Origin: CATOSP01 sp965237775
Lineage (GTDB): Bacteria > Chloroflexota > Dehalococcoidia > Lucifugimonadales > UBA3495
Length of the DNA stretch: 64,000 nucleotides
Direction: 5' to 3'
NCBI GenBank assembly: GCA_965237775.1
Contig: OZ250155.1
Location: 4,402,001 to 4,466,000 of the forward strand
Below are positions 8,459 to 17,600 of this stretch, piece by piece. Position 1 is the first letter of the stretch, and every line of letters starts with the position of its first letter. The translations under genes were made by a program, and so were the position numbers. The notes below the pieces were generated by a model, which worked only from the letters and a program-made list of their open reading frames with translations, was not told the origin of the DNA and did not search any database.

Positions 8459-9673
8459 CTAAGAAATCTCATATTTGGTGATCGCACCTAGGTCTAGCTC
8501 CACTATGGACTCTGAGGTTTCGCTGTCTTTGGCGAATTTGATAAAACCAGCATCGGCGAGCCTGACCAGCTCTCTGTGGAACGTGCGCGTCGTTACATCC
8601 CGGTACGCCCCTATGACATAAGGAGATCGCTGAAGCTCAGAAAAGGTGATCTTCCGCGACGGCAACTCAGAGAAAGGGTCCGACGGTTCTGTTGCGGTCA
8701 ACAGATAGTGGAGAAGGTTATACTCCCTGGCGTTCAACACACGTCGCCTAGGCCCCATGCGTCTATTGTAATTCTGGACTATCATCTGCCTGTAGACTAG
8801 CCGGTTCATCTTGGTTTTGATGAAGTTGTTAATCCCCCCAAGTTCGTTGACGAACCCTAACACCCCAAATCGGATAAACTGAGACATCTCAAAGGGCTGA
8901 ATTCGCCGACACACCTGAAGTAACGTCTTATACTCGACTTCGTTCCTGTAAAAGAAATTCGACAGGCCATAGAACCCGTGCACATTGTATTCGCTCTGGA
9001 ATAGGACTCCGGCTTCCAGCAACCTGGATACCCTACCATTCCCGTCGCCAAAAGGATGAATTGTTACGAGAAAGAAGTGAGCTAACAGAGCTCTCACAAC
9101 AGGATGTTCGTTGGCAAATCTTCTCGAGTTCAAGAAGCCGATGAATCCTTCCATAAGCTCCGCCAGCCTGCCATGCGGGGCTGCGATGTGGACGCCACCC
9201 ATGTCCGGAGAGCCAACCTGGACCGAATCGCTACGGAACCGTCCTGGAATGTTGTTTATCTCGTCTGAGTGCTGAGTGAGCATCCTGTGCATAGTCAAGA
9301 TGTCGCCCAGGTCTATGGGAGGGGCTCCAGGGTGGAACCGGTCCCTTACCCATTCTTGAGACCACGTTGCATTCCTGATCTGCAACTGTTCCTTTTGGAC
9401 CGAGATGCCCACTCCAGTCGTATGTTCCTCAGCGGCGATCTCCATCTGGCGGCTAACGTCTGCTTCAGATAATGGGTTCCCTTCCAATGCGGTCGTCCCG
9501 TGGACAGCTCGAACCCTATTCAGCCGGTCCAATTCCTTTTGCCACTCCGGGGGCAGTAAGAGGTTCAAGGCGGCCTGTTTGTATCCCTCGATCGAGATCA
9601 AGTCCTCGAACAGTGGCCGTTCATCCAAGACGTAGTCAAACTCAAACTCTTCCCAGAATCTCCCAGGCTCCAT
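8459..9673 (-). CDS. Fic domain protein, probable AMP transferase
   Basis: A 404-residue Fic enzyme, expected to transfer AMP or another phosphate-bearing group to a target protein. The active loop HPFGDGNGRVSR (residues 206-217) fits HPFx[D/E]GN[G/K]R completely. The N-terminal TTALEG (60-65) fits the [S/T]xxxE[G/N] inhibitory helix, so it is probably self-inhibited (class II architecture). The C-terminal 100 residues look like a winged-helix domain (ITFSELQRSPYVIGAYRDVTTRTFHRELVRLADAGFI), common in this Fic subgroup. The start ATG 9673 has AAGGTG upstream; longer in-frame extension lacks homology. The stop codon TAG is within the IS target duplication at 8459-8463. Confidence 0.88.
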   Translation of the reverse strand: MEPGRFWEEFEFDYVLDERPLFEDLISIEGYKQAALNLLLPPEWQKELDRLNRVRAVHGTTALEGNPLSEADVSRQMEIAAEEHTTGVGISVQKEQLQIRNATWSQEWVRDRFHPGAPPIDLGDILTMHRMLTQHSDEINNIPGRFRSDSVQVGSPDMGGVHIAAPHGRLAELMEGFIGFLNSRRFANEHPVVRALLAHFFLVTIHPFGDGNGRVSRLLEAGVLFQSEYNVHGFYGLSNFFYRNEVEYKTLLQVCRRIQPFEMSQFIRFGVLGFVNELGGINNFIKTKMNRLVYRQMIVQNYNRRMGPRRRVLNAREYNLLHYLLTATEPSDPFSELPSRKITFSELQRSPYVIGAYRDVTTRTFHRELVRLADAGFIKFAKDSETSESIVELDLGAITKYEIS

Positions 9674-9735
9674 ACTTGACACCTTATTTGACCGGCAATT
9701 TGACGATGACGTACCAGACCAGAGTTGCTGATATC

Positions 9736-9749
9736 TACTATATATAGTA
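9736..9749. promoter_or_regulatory. 14-bp AT palindrome in divergent promoter region
   Basis: TACTATATATAGTA is a perfect palindrome in the 255-bp gap between the divergent Fic (9673) and 2-hydroxyacid dehydrogenase (9929) genes. The gap also holds TTGACA-like boxes near 9816-9840 in the plus direction. A dimeric regulator site is possible, but low-complexity AT sequence could give this by chance. Confidence 0.3.
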
Positions 9750-9928
9750 CAGGGATGGCGATCTTTGTAGACTGTATTGAATGATAGAGAATCTGCCGAG
9801 TTTTCAAGCGGGATAATTTGACACGTTAATTGACACCCATGTTGACGATACAATGTAACCTATTCTGTGTCAGCAGACTACTCTCAAAGAGTGTAAAATC
9901 AGGGCCACGGCGTATGGAGGATAAAGTT

Positions 9929-10882
9929 GTGAAAATCATGATGAACGCCAATCTGGACGAGCTGACCGAAGAGCAGATGCGGCGGGTCCAGTCGGTTTCC
10001 GAAGAGAACGAGATAATCGTCGCCCGCACCCAGGAAGAACAACTAGCCCAGGCTGGGGATGTCGATATCGTATTCGGCTCATTCAGCCGGCCCCTGTTCG
10101 AGGCGGCAACAAACCTCAAGTGGGTGCAGACGGAGGGAGCGGGCATCGACAACCTGATGTTCGAGGAATTCGTCGAGAGCCCCGTCGTCCTTACCAGCGC
10201 CAAGGGGACCGTGGGCCCGCATCTGGCCGATCACACCTGGGCGTTGCTTTTGGGCCTGCTCCGGGGCGTGGGACGGGCAGTGAGAGAGCGGACATGGGAC
10301 ATTCGTATGTCCATTCGGCATGAGAGCTGGGAGTTGGGCGGGGCCACCCTCGGAATCGTCGGGTTGGGAGGCGTCGGCATCGAGGTGGCGCGGCGCGCCG
10401 GTGCGTTCGGCATGGAAGTGATTGCCGTTGATCCTGAGCCGGTGGAGAAACCCGACTTCGTTAAAGAGGTCTGGGGCACAGAGCGATTCTATGAAATGCT
10501 TGAGCAATCGGACGTCGTATCCGTTTGCTGTCCCCTTACCCCCAGAACGCGGGGGTTGTTCGACCGGGAGGCGTTTCGCCACATGAAGCCCCAATCGCTG
10601 CTGATCAACGTTACCCGCGGCCCGATCATTGACGGTGAAGCCCTGCTGGAAGCCCTTGACCAAGGGCTCATCTCCGGTGCGGGCTTGGACGTTACGTCGC
10701 CCGAGCCCCTTCCCGTCGACAGCAGGTTGTGGGACCATCCCCGGGCCATCATCACGCCTCACGCGTCCGGCGGCTCCCCCCTGCGGTTGGACCGCACCAT
10801 AGACCTGTTCTGCGAAAACCTGCGCCGGTTCTCGGAAGGCCAGGAGCTTCTTAGCGTTATCGACAAGCAGAAAGGCTATTAA
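9929..10882 (+). CDS. D-isomer specific 2-hydroxyacid dehydrogenase
   Basis: A 317-residue NAD-dependent dehydrogenase interconverting a 2-hydroxyacid and 2-oxoacid. The nucleotide-binding motif is GLGGVG followed by the Asp strand MEVIAVDPE. The three catalytic residues are visible: Arg in NVTRGPIIDGEAL, Glu in GLDVTSPEPLP and His in ITPHASGGSP. The start is taken as GTG at 9929 because GGAGG (9916-9920) stands eight bases upstream; ATG at 9914 would place that ribosome site inside the gene. It is the first gene of a plus-strand run of four (gaps 38, 18 and 39 bases), likely one operon processing an organic acid or amide. Confidence 0.88.
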   Translation: MKIMMNANLDELTEEQMRRVQSVSEENEIIVARTQEEQLAQAGDVDIVFGSFSRPLFEAATNLKWVQTEGAGIDNLMFEEFVESPVVLTSAKGTVGPHLADHTWALLLGLLRGVGRAVRERTWDIRMSIRHESWELGGATLGIVGLGGVGIEVARRAGAFGMEVIAVDPEPVEKPDFVKEVWGTERFYEMLEQSDVVSVCCPLTPRTRGLFDREAFRHMKPQSLLINVTRGPIIDGEALLEALDQGLISGAGLDVTSPEPLPVDSRLWDHPRAIITPHASGGSPLRLDRTIDLFCENLRRFSEGQELLSVIDKQKGY

Positions 10883-10920
10883 TCCCACCATGCCAGACCC
10901 AATATTCGAGAGGCCGAACG

Positions 10921-11997
10921 ATGAAATTCGGAATATTCATGCTTATGCAGTCCCCGGATATGCTCCCATCATCCGAGGTTTACTCCAATGCCATCGAGCA
11001 GGCGAAGTTGGCCGACGAGTTGGGTTTTGATTACGTGGTGGCCGCGGAGCACCATTTTTCGAGCTATGGTTTCCTGCCCAACCCACTGATGCTGATTTCA
11101 ACCCTGGCCCAACACACCGAACGCGTGCGGTTCAGTACCGCTGTGGTCGTGCTCCCCCTGCGCAATCCCATACACACCGCCGAAGAGATCGCCATGTTGG
11201 ACCACCTGACCAACGGACGGTTGGAGGTGGGATTTGGCACGGGATACCAGGAGTATGAATTCCAGAGGTTCCAAAGGCCGCTGAACGAGAACCGGCTCAT
11301 GTTCGAGGAGTCGTTGGACATCATTTCAAACGCGCTGGCTCACGCGCCGTTCTCCCATGAAGGCCGTTATTATCAAATTCCTGAAACCACCATCTTGCCC
11401 AGGCCGCTGCAACAACCACATCCGCCGTTCTGGAGAGCGACATCCAGTGTCGAGAGCATGGCACAGGCCCTCAAGCGCGGCATGAACGTCATCACAGGCG
11501 GCACCGCCGGTTCGACCCAACGAGTGGTTGATTCCTGGCACATGTTCCAGGAAGCGGCGCAACTTTCGGGGCGGCAATGGCCCCTGGAATTCATCGTGCA
11601 ACGCGGCGTGTACGTGACCGACTCCGAGCAAGACGCGAAAGAGCAGTTGCCCCACGCCGTCTGGCACACGCGGAGCGCAAGGGGGTTACGGACCAACACG
11701 CTGCGCGTCGACGCGGGCAAAGCCAGGACCGACCTGACTACGGGCCTTCCAGAGGAAGATGACCCCGACCACCTCTATGAGGATTGGTTGTTCGGGACTC
11801 CCGATGTAGTTGCGGAGAAGGTCCAAAGCCTCACCGAAGCCACCGGCATGACCTACCTCAACTGTACCTTCTCATTGGGACAAATCCCACACGACAAGGT
11901 CCTCCGGTCCATGCGCCTATTTGCCACGGAAGTGATGCCCCGGTTCCGGGACTACATGCCAGACCAGACCAAGTACGCGCTCCGGGGCCAGGCCTAG
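10921..11997 (+). CDS. LLM class flavin-dependent monooxygenase
   Basis: A 358-residue luciferase-like monooxygenase. The N-terminus MKFGIFMLMQ and FDYVVAAEHHF are the first barrel strand and the conserved EHHF segment of bacterial luciferase relatives; TNGRLEVGFGTGYQEYEF is the flavin-phosphate region. Such enzymes use reduced FMN delivered by a reductase to oxygenate a substrate. GAGAGG precedes the ATG. It is the second gene of the 9929-14463 operon. It is distinct from the LLM genes at 54928 and 56017. The substrate is unknown. Confidence 0.87.
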   Translation: MKFGIFMLMQSPDMLPSSEVYSNAIEQAKLADELGFDYVVAAEHHFSSYGFLPNPLMLISTLAQHTERVRFSTAVVVLPLRNPIHTAEEIAMLDHLTNGRLEVGFGTGYQEYEFQRFQRPLNENRLMFEESLDIISNALAHAPFSHEGRYYQIPETTILPRPLQQPHPPFWRATSSVESMAQALKRGMNVITGGTAGSTQRVVDSWHMFQEAAQLSGRQWPLEFIVQRGVYVTDSEQDAKEQLPHAVWHTRSARGLRTNTLRVDAGKARTDLTTGLPEEDDPDHLYEDWLFGTPDVVAEKVQSLTEATGMTYLNCTFSLGQIPHDKVLRSMRLFATEVMPRFRDYMPDQTKYALRGQA

Positions 11998-12015
11998 TTT
12001 TAGCGAGGACGTGTT

Positions 12016-13410
12016 ATGGCCGAAACCGATCTGCTTGACGCCACCATCACCCAGGTTAGCCAGCTAATCAAGAAACGGGACCTTTCCCCGGTGGAGCTAA
12101 CCGAGGCTTGCATCCGCCAGAGTGAACGGCTTGACCCAACCCTCAAAGCGTTCACAACCCTGGCGTCCGAGTACGCCCTGGCAAGGGCGAGGCAGGCCGA
12201 ATCGGAGATTGCCGCGGGCCGGTATCGGGGTCCTCTGCACGGCATCCCCTACACCCTAAAGGACGTGATCGCCACTAGAGACGTCCGGACCACCTTCGGC
12301 AACCCCAGGGAGATAGACTTCAAACCGGAAAAATCAGCGGCGGTACACGACCTGCTGGAAAGCGCGGGAGCGGTGCTCCTGGGCAAGGTTTACTCCCACA
12401 TCGGCAGGGGAGAAACCCCGGTGATGTGTTACAACCCGTGGGACCCTTCCACCAGCCCCGGCACGACCAGCGGAGGCTCCGGCGCGGCAGTCGCCTCCGG
12501 GATGGGGCTCCTTTCCATCGGCACCGACACCGGGGGATCCGTGCGCCACCCTGCCAGCAACTGCGGTGTCGTGGGATTCAAAGCCACGTTTGGCCGCATC
12601 AGCCGGGCAGGAGTCTGGGCTACCTCGTGGACCACGGACCAGGCCGGCCCCCTGACCAAGACGGTGGAAGACAATGCGCTCGCCATGCAAACCCTCACCG
12701 GCTACGACCCGAACGACCTGGTAAGCATCAACTTGCCGCCAGGCGACTACACTTCCACGCTCGATCGGGGAGTGCGCGGTCTCAAGATCGGGATTCCATC
12801 GGACAGTTGGGTCTGGAAGGAATGGATCGGTGAGGATGAGGAAGATGCGGTCCGCAAGGCCGTGGGTGTGCTGGAGGAGCTAGGGGCGGAAGTCCTGGAA
12901 ATCAATATCCCGCTCAGCTACGAAGCGCGGAACAACTCCCTGGCCGCCGAAGCCCCGGTATGGCTCCGGGATACTTTTTCAGAAGCCGTCCTGAAGGATT
13001 GGGTGGAGGTACACCCGCAACTTGAGCGGGGCGATGAACAGACCTTCGCCGAATACATCCACGCACAACAAAAGCGAATGGCGATTCGACAGGAAGTCGT
13101 CGCGGTCCTTCAGACCGTGGACGCCATCGCCATGCCCACCGGCAGCACTATCGGCGACAAATGGGACGCCACAACCGCCGTGATTCGAGGCAAGGAAGTC
13201 CCGGCACGGTCTCGCGCAGTCTACTTGAACGGAATGGCCAGCCAGACGGGATTGCCCGCCATCTCCGTCCCCTGCGGTTTCGCCAAGGAAGGCCGTTTCC
13301 CGGTTGGACTCCAGTTGGTCGGGCGTGACCTGGACGAAGCCCTTCTGCTGCGTTTGGCCCACGCCTACGAGCAGGCGGCCGAATGGCATAACCAGCATCC
13401 ACCAGTATAG
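12016..13410 (+). CDS. Amidase signature family hydrolase
   Basis: A 464-residue amidase. The complete Ser-cisSer-Lys triad is readable: Lys in YTLKDVIATR, cis-Ser in TTSGGSGAAVASG and the nucleophile Ser in TDTGGSVRHPAS. Length and architecture fit stand-alone amidases as well as GatA; no gatB or gatC is nearby and the neighbours are catabolic, so a substrate amidase is more likely than tRNA-Gln amidotransferase. ATG at 12016 is 18 bases after the LLM gene with GAGG upstream. Third gene of the operon. Confidence 0.88.
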   Translation: MAETDLLDATITQVSQLIKKRDLSPVELTEACIRQSERLDPTLKAFTTLASEYALARARQAESEIAAGRYRGPLHGIPYTLKDVIATRDVRTTFGNPREIDFKPEKSAAVHDLLESAGAVLLGKVYSHIGRGETPVMCYNPWDPSTSPGTTSGGSGAAVASGMGLLSIGTDTGGSVRHPASNCGVVGFKATFGRISRAGVWATSWTTDQAGPLTKTVEDNALAMQTLTGYDPNDLVSINLPPGDYTSTLDRGVRGLKIGIPSDSWVWKEWIGEDEEDAVRKAVGVLEELGAEVLEINIPLSYEARNNSLAAEAPVWLRDTFSEAVLKDWVEVHPQLERGDEQTFAEYIHAQQKRMAIRQEVVAVLQTVDAIAMPTGSTIGDKWDATTAVIRGKEVPARSRAVYLNGMASQTGLPAISVPCGFAKEGRFPVGLQLVGRDLDEALLLRLAHAYEQAAEWHNQHPPV

Positions 13411-13449
13411 AAACCATTCCCGGTATCTCATCGTTAGGAACGGACTGAA

Positions 13450-14463
13450 ATGGCAGGAGACGTGAACCGGCAGATAACCCTGGGCTCGAGGCCCGTGAAC
13501 TACCCCAGGGAATCGGACTTCGCCCTGTTGGAGACTCCGATTCCGGAACCTGGTGAGGGGCAAGTCCTCGTGGAGACCCTATGGCTGTCCCTCGACCCCT
13601 ACATGCGGGGACGAATGAGGGCAGCCCACGCTTATGCCACCCCAATGGAATTGGGTCAGGTAATCGTCGGTGGCGTGGTGGGCCGGATCATTCGCTCGCG
13701 GACTCCGGCATTTTCCGTCGGGGAAATCGTTGAGGGGTCTTTGGGATGGCAAGAATATGCCGTATCCGACGGCAGCAACCTGCGGCGGGTCGATCTGGAG
13801 CTTGGGCCGCTGCCCACGGCGCTGGGAGTCCTGGGGATGCCGGGGATGACGGCCTACTTCGGATTCCTGGAAGTGGGGCAGCCCCGGGCCGGGGACACCG
13901 TAGTGGTTTCGGCTGCGTCGGGCGCGGTAGGCCAGGTGGTGGGGCAGATTTCCAAAATCATGGGGTGCCGCACCATCGGCGTCGCCGGTTCTCGAGCCAA
14001 GATCGACTACATCGTAAACGGTCTCGGCTTCGATGCGGGCATCAACTACAAGACGGAAAACGTAGACGCCGCGTTGGGCGCAACTTGCCCCCAGGGGATC
14101 GACGTGTATTTCGACAATGTTGGCGGCGACATCACCGACGCTGTCTTCGACCACCTGAATCTGGGAGCCCGTATTTCCCTGTGCGGTTCCATCTCCCAAT
14201 ATAACCAAGACGAGCCCGAGCCCGGCCCCAGGAAGATGGGCCTACTGGTGGGCCGCCAGGCAAAGGCCGAGGGCTTTATAGTCAGCCAGTTCCGCGACCG
14301 CCATGACGAGGGCCGACAGCGTATCGCCACCTGGATGCGGGAAGGAAAGATCAAATACCGGGAAGATGTGGTGGAGGGCCTGGAAAACGCTCCCAGGGCG
14401 TTCATCGGACTGATGCAGGGAGAGAATTTCGGCAAGCTCCTGATCAAGGTTTCGGACGAGTAA
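13450..14463 (+). CDS. NADP-dependent zinc-free MDR oxidoreductase (CurA/PTGR-like)
   Basis: A 337-residue medium-chain reductase of the leukotriene B4 dehydrogenase/CurA type that reduces the C=C bond of enones or related substrates. LWLSLDPYMRGRM is the family N-terminal signature, VVSAASGAVGQVVGQI is the AxxGxxG NADPH site, and FDNVGG is the conserved strand 5 motif. Zinc-ligand cysteines are absent, as usual for this group. It ends the four-gene operon. The last 80 codons are closely repeated at 59272-59024 on the other strand, a truncated paralogous copy. Confidence 0.88.
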   Translation: MAGDVNRQITLGSRPVNYPRESDFALLETPIPEPGEGQVLVETLWLSLDPYMRGRMRAAHAYATPMELGQVIVGGVVGRIIRSRTPAFSVGEIVEGSLGWQEYAVSDGSNLRRVDLELGPLPTALGVLGMPGMTAYFGFLEVGQPRAGDTVVVSAASGAVGQVVGQISKIMGCRTIGVAGSRAKIDYIVNGLGFDAGINYKTENVDAALGATCPQGIDVYFDNVGGDITDAVFDHLNLGARISLCGSISQYNQDEPEPGPRKMGLLVGRQAKAEGFIVSQFRDRHDEGRQRIATWMREGKIKYREDVVEGLENAPRAFIGLMQGENFGKLLIKVSDE

Positions 14464-14545
14464 CACCGAACGAAAGCGGCAAGGATTTCTGGCGGTGACC
14501 GGATCAGGTATACAGGAAGATCCTGGTTTCCGGCGCGTTTCCTTT

Positions 14546-14655
14546 AGAAACTATCTCAAAACCGAGTCAAGGCGATGCCTCCCCCTTTCGCAAAAGGGGG
14601 ATTGAGGGGGATTTCTCTCCCTGCCGGTAGGTTGTGGAGATTTGAGATAGTTTCT
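14546..14655. mobile_element. Miniature inverted-repeat element (MITE-like), copy 2
   Basis: A 110-bp element with perfect 15-bp terminal inverted repeats, AGAAACTATCTCAAA (14546-14560) and its inverse (14641-14655). The interior is nearly identical to copy 1 at 6893-6995, including the CCCCCTTTCG/CAAAAGGGGG hairpin. It lies just after the MDR gene. The remaining sequence up to 14885 shows no gene. Confidence 0.8.
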
Positions 14656-14885
14656 TAATGTCCCGCCCTGTCATGTCACTACGATCAGATTGCTTGAGTC
14701 CCTTGGACCAGCTCAGGCGGCGCTCCCAGGAAGGTCTCACGGCGAGTCTTGCGCTTATTGCCGTGTGATTCCTAGTCGGCAAGTGTTGACTGGTCCGTCA
14801 TTTCGGACTCATTAGCGGGCCTAACAGGTGAGAATCTCCCGGTAATTATGGCGGCTCCCACTCCCGCCACACTTTTCCCGGCGGT

Positions 14886-16058
14886 TCAGCCGGCGAGCGC
14901 GAGTGCCCGCCGCCCGAACAGTCCCGCCATCAGCGCTCTTACCATTGTCACGCCCAGGCACAGGTAGCCGACACCCACGAACCCTATGCTTGCCAGCAAC
15001 AGCCCTGACAAGGCTGCCCCGAACGCCCCTCCGGCCTGATTGCTCAGTCCCATCAATCCCGCCCCTGTGGCCTTGGACTCTCCCGAAAACTCGGTGCTGG
15101 CGGCGACAAGTGTGGGCATGGCCACGCTGAGTAATCCTGTTTCCACTGTCGCCACCGCCACGGCCACCCAAAGATCAAAGTGTACGGCGGGGGGAAAAAG
15201 CAGTCCACAAATCCCTCCCACGGCCGATGTCGCGGCGATCAGAACGGCCCGGTCCCTCATTTTGGCCACCAGTCCAGCCGAATAGCTTCCGATGACCTGG
15301 CCTGTAGCGGCGATGGCCAAAGGCAGAGCCACGTAACCCACGCTCACATCGTAAGCGCTGATCAAATAGGCCGCGAAATAGTTGATCATCCCCCAAAAGG
15401 CAACGCGTTGGGTGAGACCCACCGCCACACAAACACGGAAGAACCGCAGCGCCAACAGTGGCCAATATCTTGAAAAAAGACCAAGTTGCGGACTCGCTCC
15501 CTAACGATCGACGGAAACCAGAGCCAGTTGGATACGAGCGATGCCGCCAGCAGCAGGCCTGCCATCAGCAGCGCGAACCGCCATCCACGCCAGTCAGCCA
15601 GCAGGGCTATCACTGGCACACTGATTGCCGAGGTGAGGACATTGACGGCCAGCAGAGCCCCGACTGCCTGGGACCGCCTGGCCAACGAGATGACATCGGA
15701 TATCGCCGCCACCCCGTTGGGCGGCAGCATCCCTCCCCCCAGACCAGGCAACACCCTCAGCGCCAGCAGTGTCCCGAAATTCGGAGCGAACGACGATCCA
15801 ACCACGGACAGCAAGAGCGACGGGCCTGCGGCCAACAGAATCGGACAATGGGCCCACCAAGAGCACTGAGACGGCCCAGGCGGCGAAGGTCGCCGTGCCC
15901 AACTGCCCCGCAAGGGCTACGGAAATATCAAAATCCGCCGCAATGTCCACCAGCAGCGGTGGAATTACCAGAACGGAGGTCATAGCGGCAAACATGGCAA
16001 ACAAGAGGACCGTTAGGAACCAAGCCTTGTTTACGGTCCCCTCCCCCGCATGTACCAC
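14886..16058 (-). pseudogene. MFS transporter, broken by two frameshifts
   Basis: Three overlapping minus-strand frames together spell one major facilitator. The first gives an N-terminal helix and the loop motif GPLSDSVGRRPV, the cytoplasmic signature between helices 2 and 3. The second continues as SSFAPNFGTLLALRVLPGLGGGMLPPNGVAAISDV through WRFALLMAGLLLAASL. The third continues from LALRFFRVCVAVGLTQRVAFWGMINYF to the C-terminus. The shifts fall at about 15810-15830 and at an A6 run at 15473-15478. About 385 residues would result if repaired. The start is unclear; GTG at 16058 is a candidate. It is probably a drug or metabolite exporter that is no longer made. Confidence 0.8.
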
Positions 16059-16123
16059 AGGAGTAGCGATGCTATCTATCCCTCTTCCAGAATCTCGACC
16101 GCCATCCCATCCAACTGTTCGCG

Positions 16124-16315
16124 CTAGTTGGAGCCGGTCCAACTCCGCGTTACAGGTCCCTCAGAATAAATGGCCACCGTGAAAGGCAGGGCGCAAGTCC
16201 GGTAATTGAACATGACACCCGCGTCGTCGGCATGGCAAGCAGGACAGGCAATGCTCAGTGCGTCCAGCGGTTTGATTGCGCCCTTGGCCGAACCGGGACC
16301 GGTGAATTGTTCTAT
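16124..16315 (-). pseudogene. Fragment with a c-type heme motif (CPACH)
   Basis: A short minus-strand frame bounded upstream by a TAG (16316-16318) and ending at TAG (16124-16126). It reads FTGPGSAKGAIKPLDALSIA, then CPACHADDAGVMFNYRTC. The CxxCH pentad is the covalent heme-attachment motif of c-type cytochromes. There is no start codon, and the left inverted repeat of IS630 copy 1 begins 33 bases further upstream, so this is probably the tail of a cytochrome-like gene cut off by transposition. One CxxCH can arise by chance, hence the modest confidence. Confidence 0.35.
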
Positions 16316-16429
16316 CTATTTGCCCAATAGCTGAACCCTGCCACGTATTCCTAGTACTCAGTCAACTTGGGCTTGGGATTTGTTTAAGAAAGGGGCCAAT
16401 TGAGCTATCTTGGCAGGTGGGAAGTGTTG

Positions 16430-17594
16430 ATGGCGGGGGTGGCAGTGATGGTCAGGGACAAGTACGCGGTGCGGCTGGCACAGGAACAACGGGAAGAGCT
16501 CCAGCGACTGGTCCGGGTTGGCAAAAACTCAGCCCGAGTGACCGCTAGAGCGCGGATTCTCCTAAAGAGCGACGGCGGTTGGGCCGCGCCCCAAGTGGCC
16601 GAAGCTTTGGATGTGGCCCTGAGCACGGTATACCGGGTCAAGCAGCGCTTTGCCGAAGAAGGGTTGGAGAAGGTTTTGCAGAACCGTCCCCAGGCCAACC
16701 GGCCCCGGAAGCTGGACGATCGGGGCGAAGCCCACCTCATCGCCCTGGCCTGCAGCCCAGCGCCGGAGGGGCACAGCCACTGGACTTTGCGGCTGTTGGC
16801 CGGGAAGGTGGTGGAGTTGGGGTTGGCGCCCTCCATGTCCCATGAGGGAATCCGAAAGCGTCTCAAAAAAACACTCTCAAGCCGTGGCAGAAGAAGGAGT
16901 GGCGCATCCCCAAGGTGAGCGCCGAGTTCGTGGCCAACATGGAGGATGTCCTGGATCTCTACGCCGAACCTCATGACCCCCAACGTCCGGTAGTCTGCTT
17001 TGACGAGACCTCCACCCAGTTGTTGGCCGAGACCCGGCCCCCGATGCCGCCCCGGCCGGGACTTCCGCTGCGGCAGGACTACGAATACCGCAGGGAGGGT
17101 ACCCGCAACGTGTTCTTGGCCTGCGAGCCCTTGGCGGGTTGGCGAGAGGTGGCGGTGACCCAGCGGCGCACGATGCAAGACTTCGCCCATCAGATGCGCT
17201 GGCTGGCGGATGAAGCCTACCCGGAAGCCGAGGTGGTAAGGGTTGTCTTGGACAATCTGAACACCCATCGCCGGGCATCGCTGTACGAGACTTTCCCGGC
17301 TGAGGAAGCCCGCAGGATTGCCAGGCGGCTGGAGTTCCACTACACCCCCAAGCACGGGAGTTGGTTGAATCCTGTCCTGAGCTTGTCGAAGGGATGGCGG
17401 AGATCGAGTTCAGCGTGCTGTCCCGCTCCTGCCTGAAGCAGCGGCTCTCCGGCGAGGAGGCCCTAAGGAGGGAAGTGGACGCCCTGGTCACGGAGCGCAA
17501 CAACGCCAGAGCCACCATCAACTGGCGCTTCAACACCCGGGACGCACGAACCAAACTACACCGCCTTTACCCTTCCGATTTTACCGTTGACTGA
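16430..17594 (+). pseudogene. IS630 transposase, interrupted
   Basis: The N-terminal helix-turn-helix part (ARVTARARILLKSDGGWAAPQVAEALDVALSTVYRVKQRF) is followed by the DDE catalytic part, with CFDETSTQ (first Asp), VVLDNLNTHRRASLYE (second Asp) and the terminal ...MAEIEFSV (Glu), all typical of IS630. The frame changes at an A7 run (16865-16871), after which LKPWQKKEWRIPK continues one frame back, and again at about 17371-17393, where 23 extra bases containing CCTGAGCTTGTCGAAGG interrupt a sequence that is intact in the 61080 copy. The second lesion makes the gene non-functional. Confidence 0.85.
17371..17394. repeat. About 23-bp inserted short repeat inside IS630 transposase
   Basis: Compared with the remnant at 61080-61380, where GAA is followed directly by CATGGCGG, this copy has TCCTGTCCTGAGCTTGTCG plus AAGGG before ATGGCGG. 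The core CCTGAGCTTGTCGAAGG is a short sequence I know as a widely dispersed bacterial intergenic repeat, which leaves tell-tale ELVEG, LSLSKG or STSSGQ peptides when it falls in genes. The net gain of 23 bases shifts the frame. Confidence 0.65.
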
Positions 17595-17600
17595 GTACTA

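Larger units (their letters stand above)
16354..17598 (+). mobile_element. IS630-family element, copy 1
   Basis: The ends are CTAGTACTCAGTCAAC (16351-16366) and its perfect inverse GTTGACTGAGTACTAG (17586-17601). The element proper lies between TA dinucleotides (16352-16353 and 17599-17600), the target duplication expected for IS630/Tc1 elements. It contains one transposase gene broken twice. A 3' remnant of the same element lies at 61080-61380. Its right end directly abuts IS630 copy 2. Confidence 0.85.

Noticed and set aside
12016..13410. Amidase as GatA of the tRNA amidotransferase
   Set aside because: The triad fits, but gatB and gatC are absent and the gene sits inside a catabolic operon, so a general amidase is the safer call.
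16877..17554. Minus-strand frame containing the peptide STSSGQ
   Set aside because: This is the antisense reading of the short dispersed repeat inside the IS630 transposase, not a gene.
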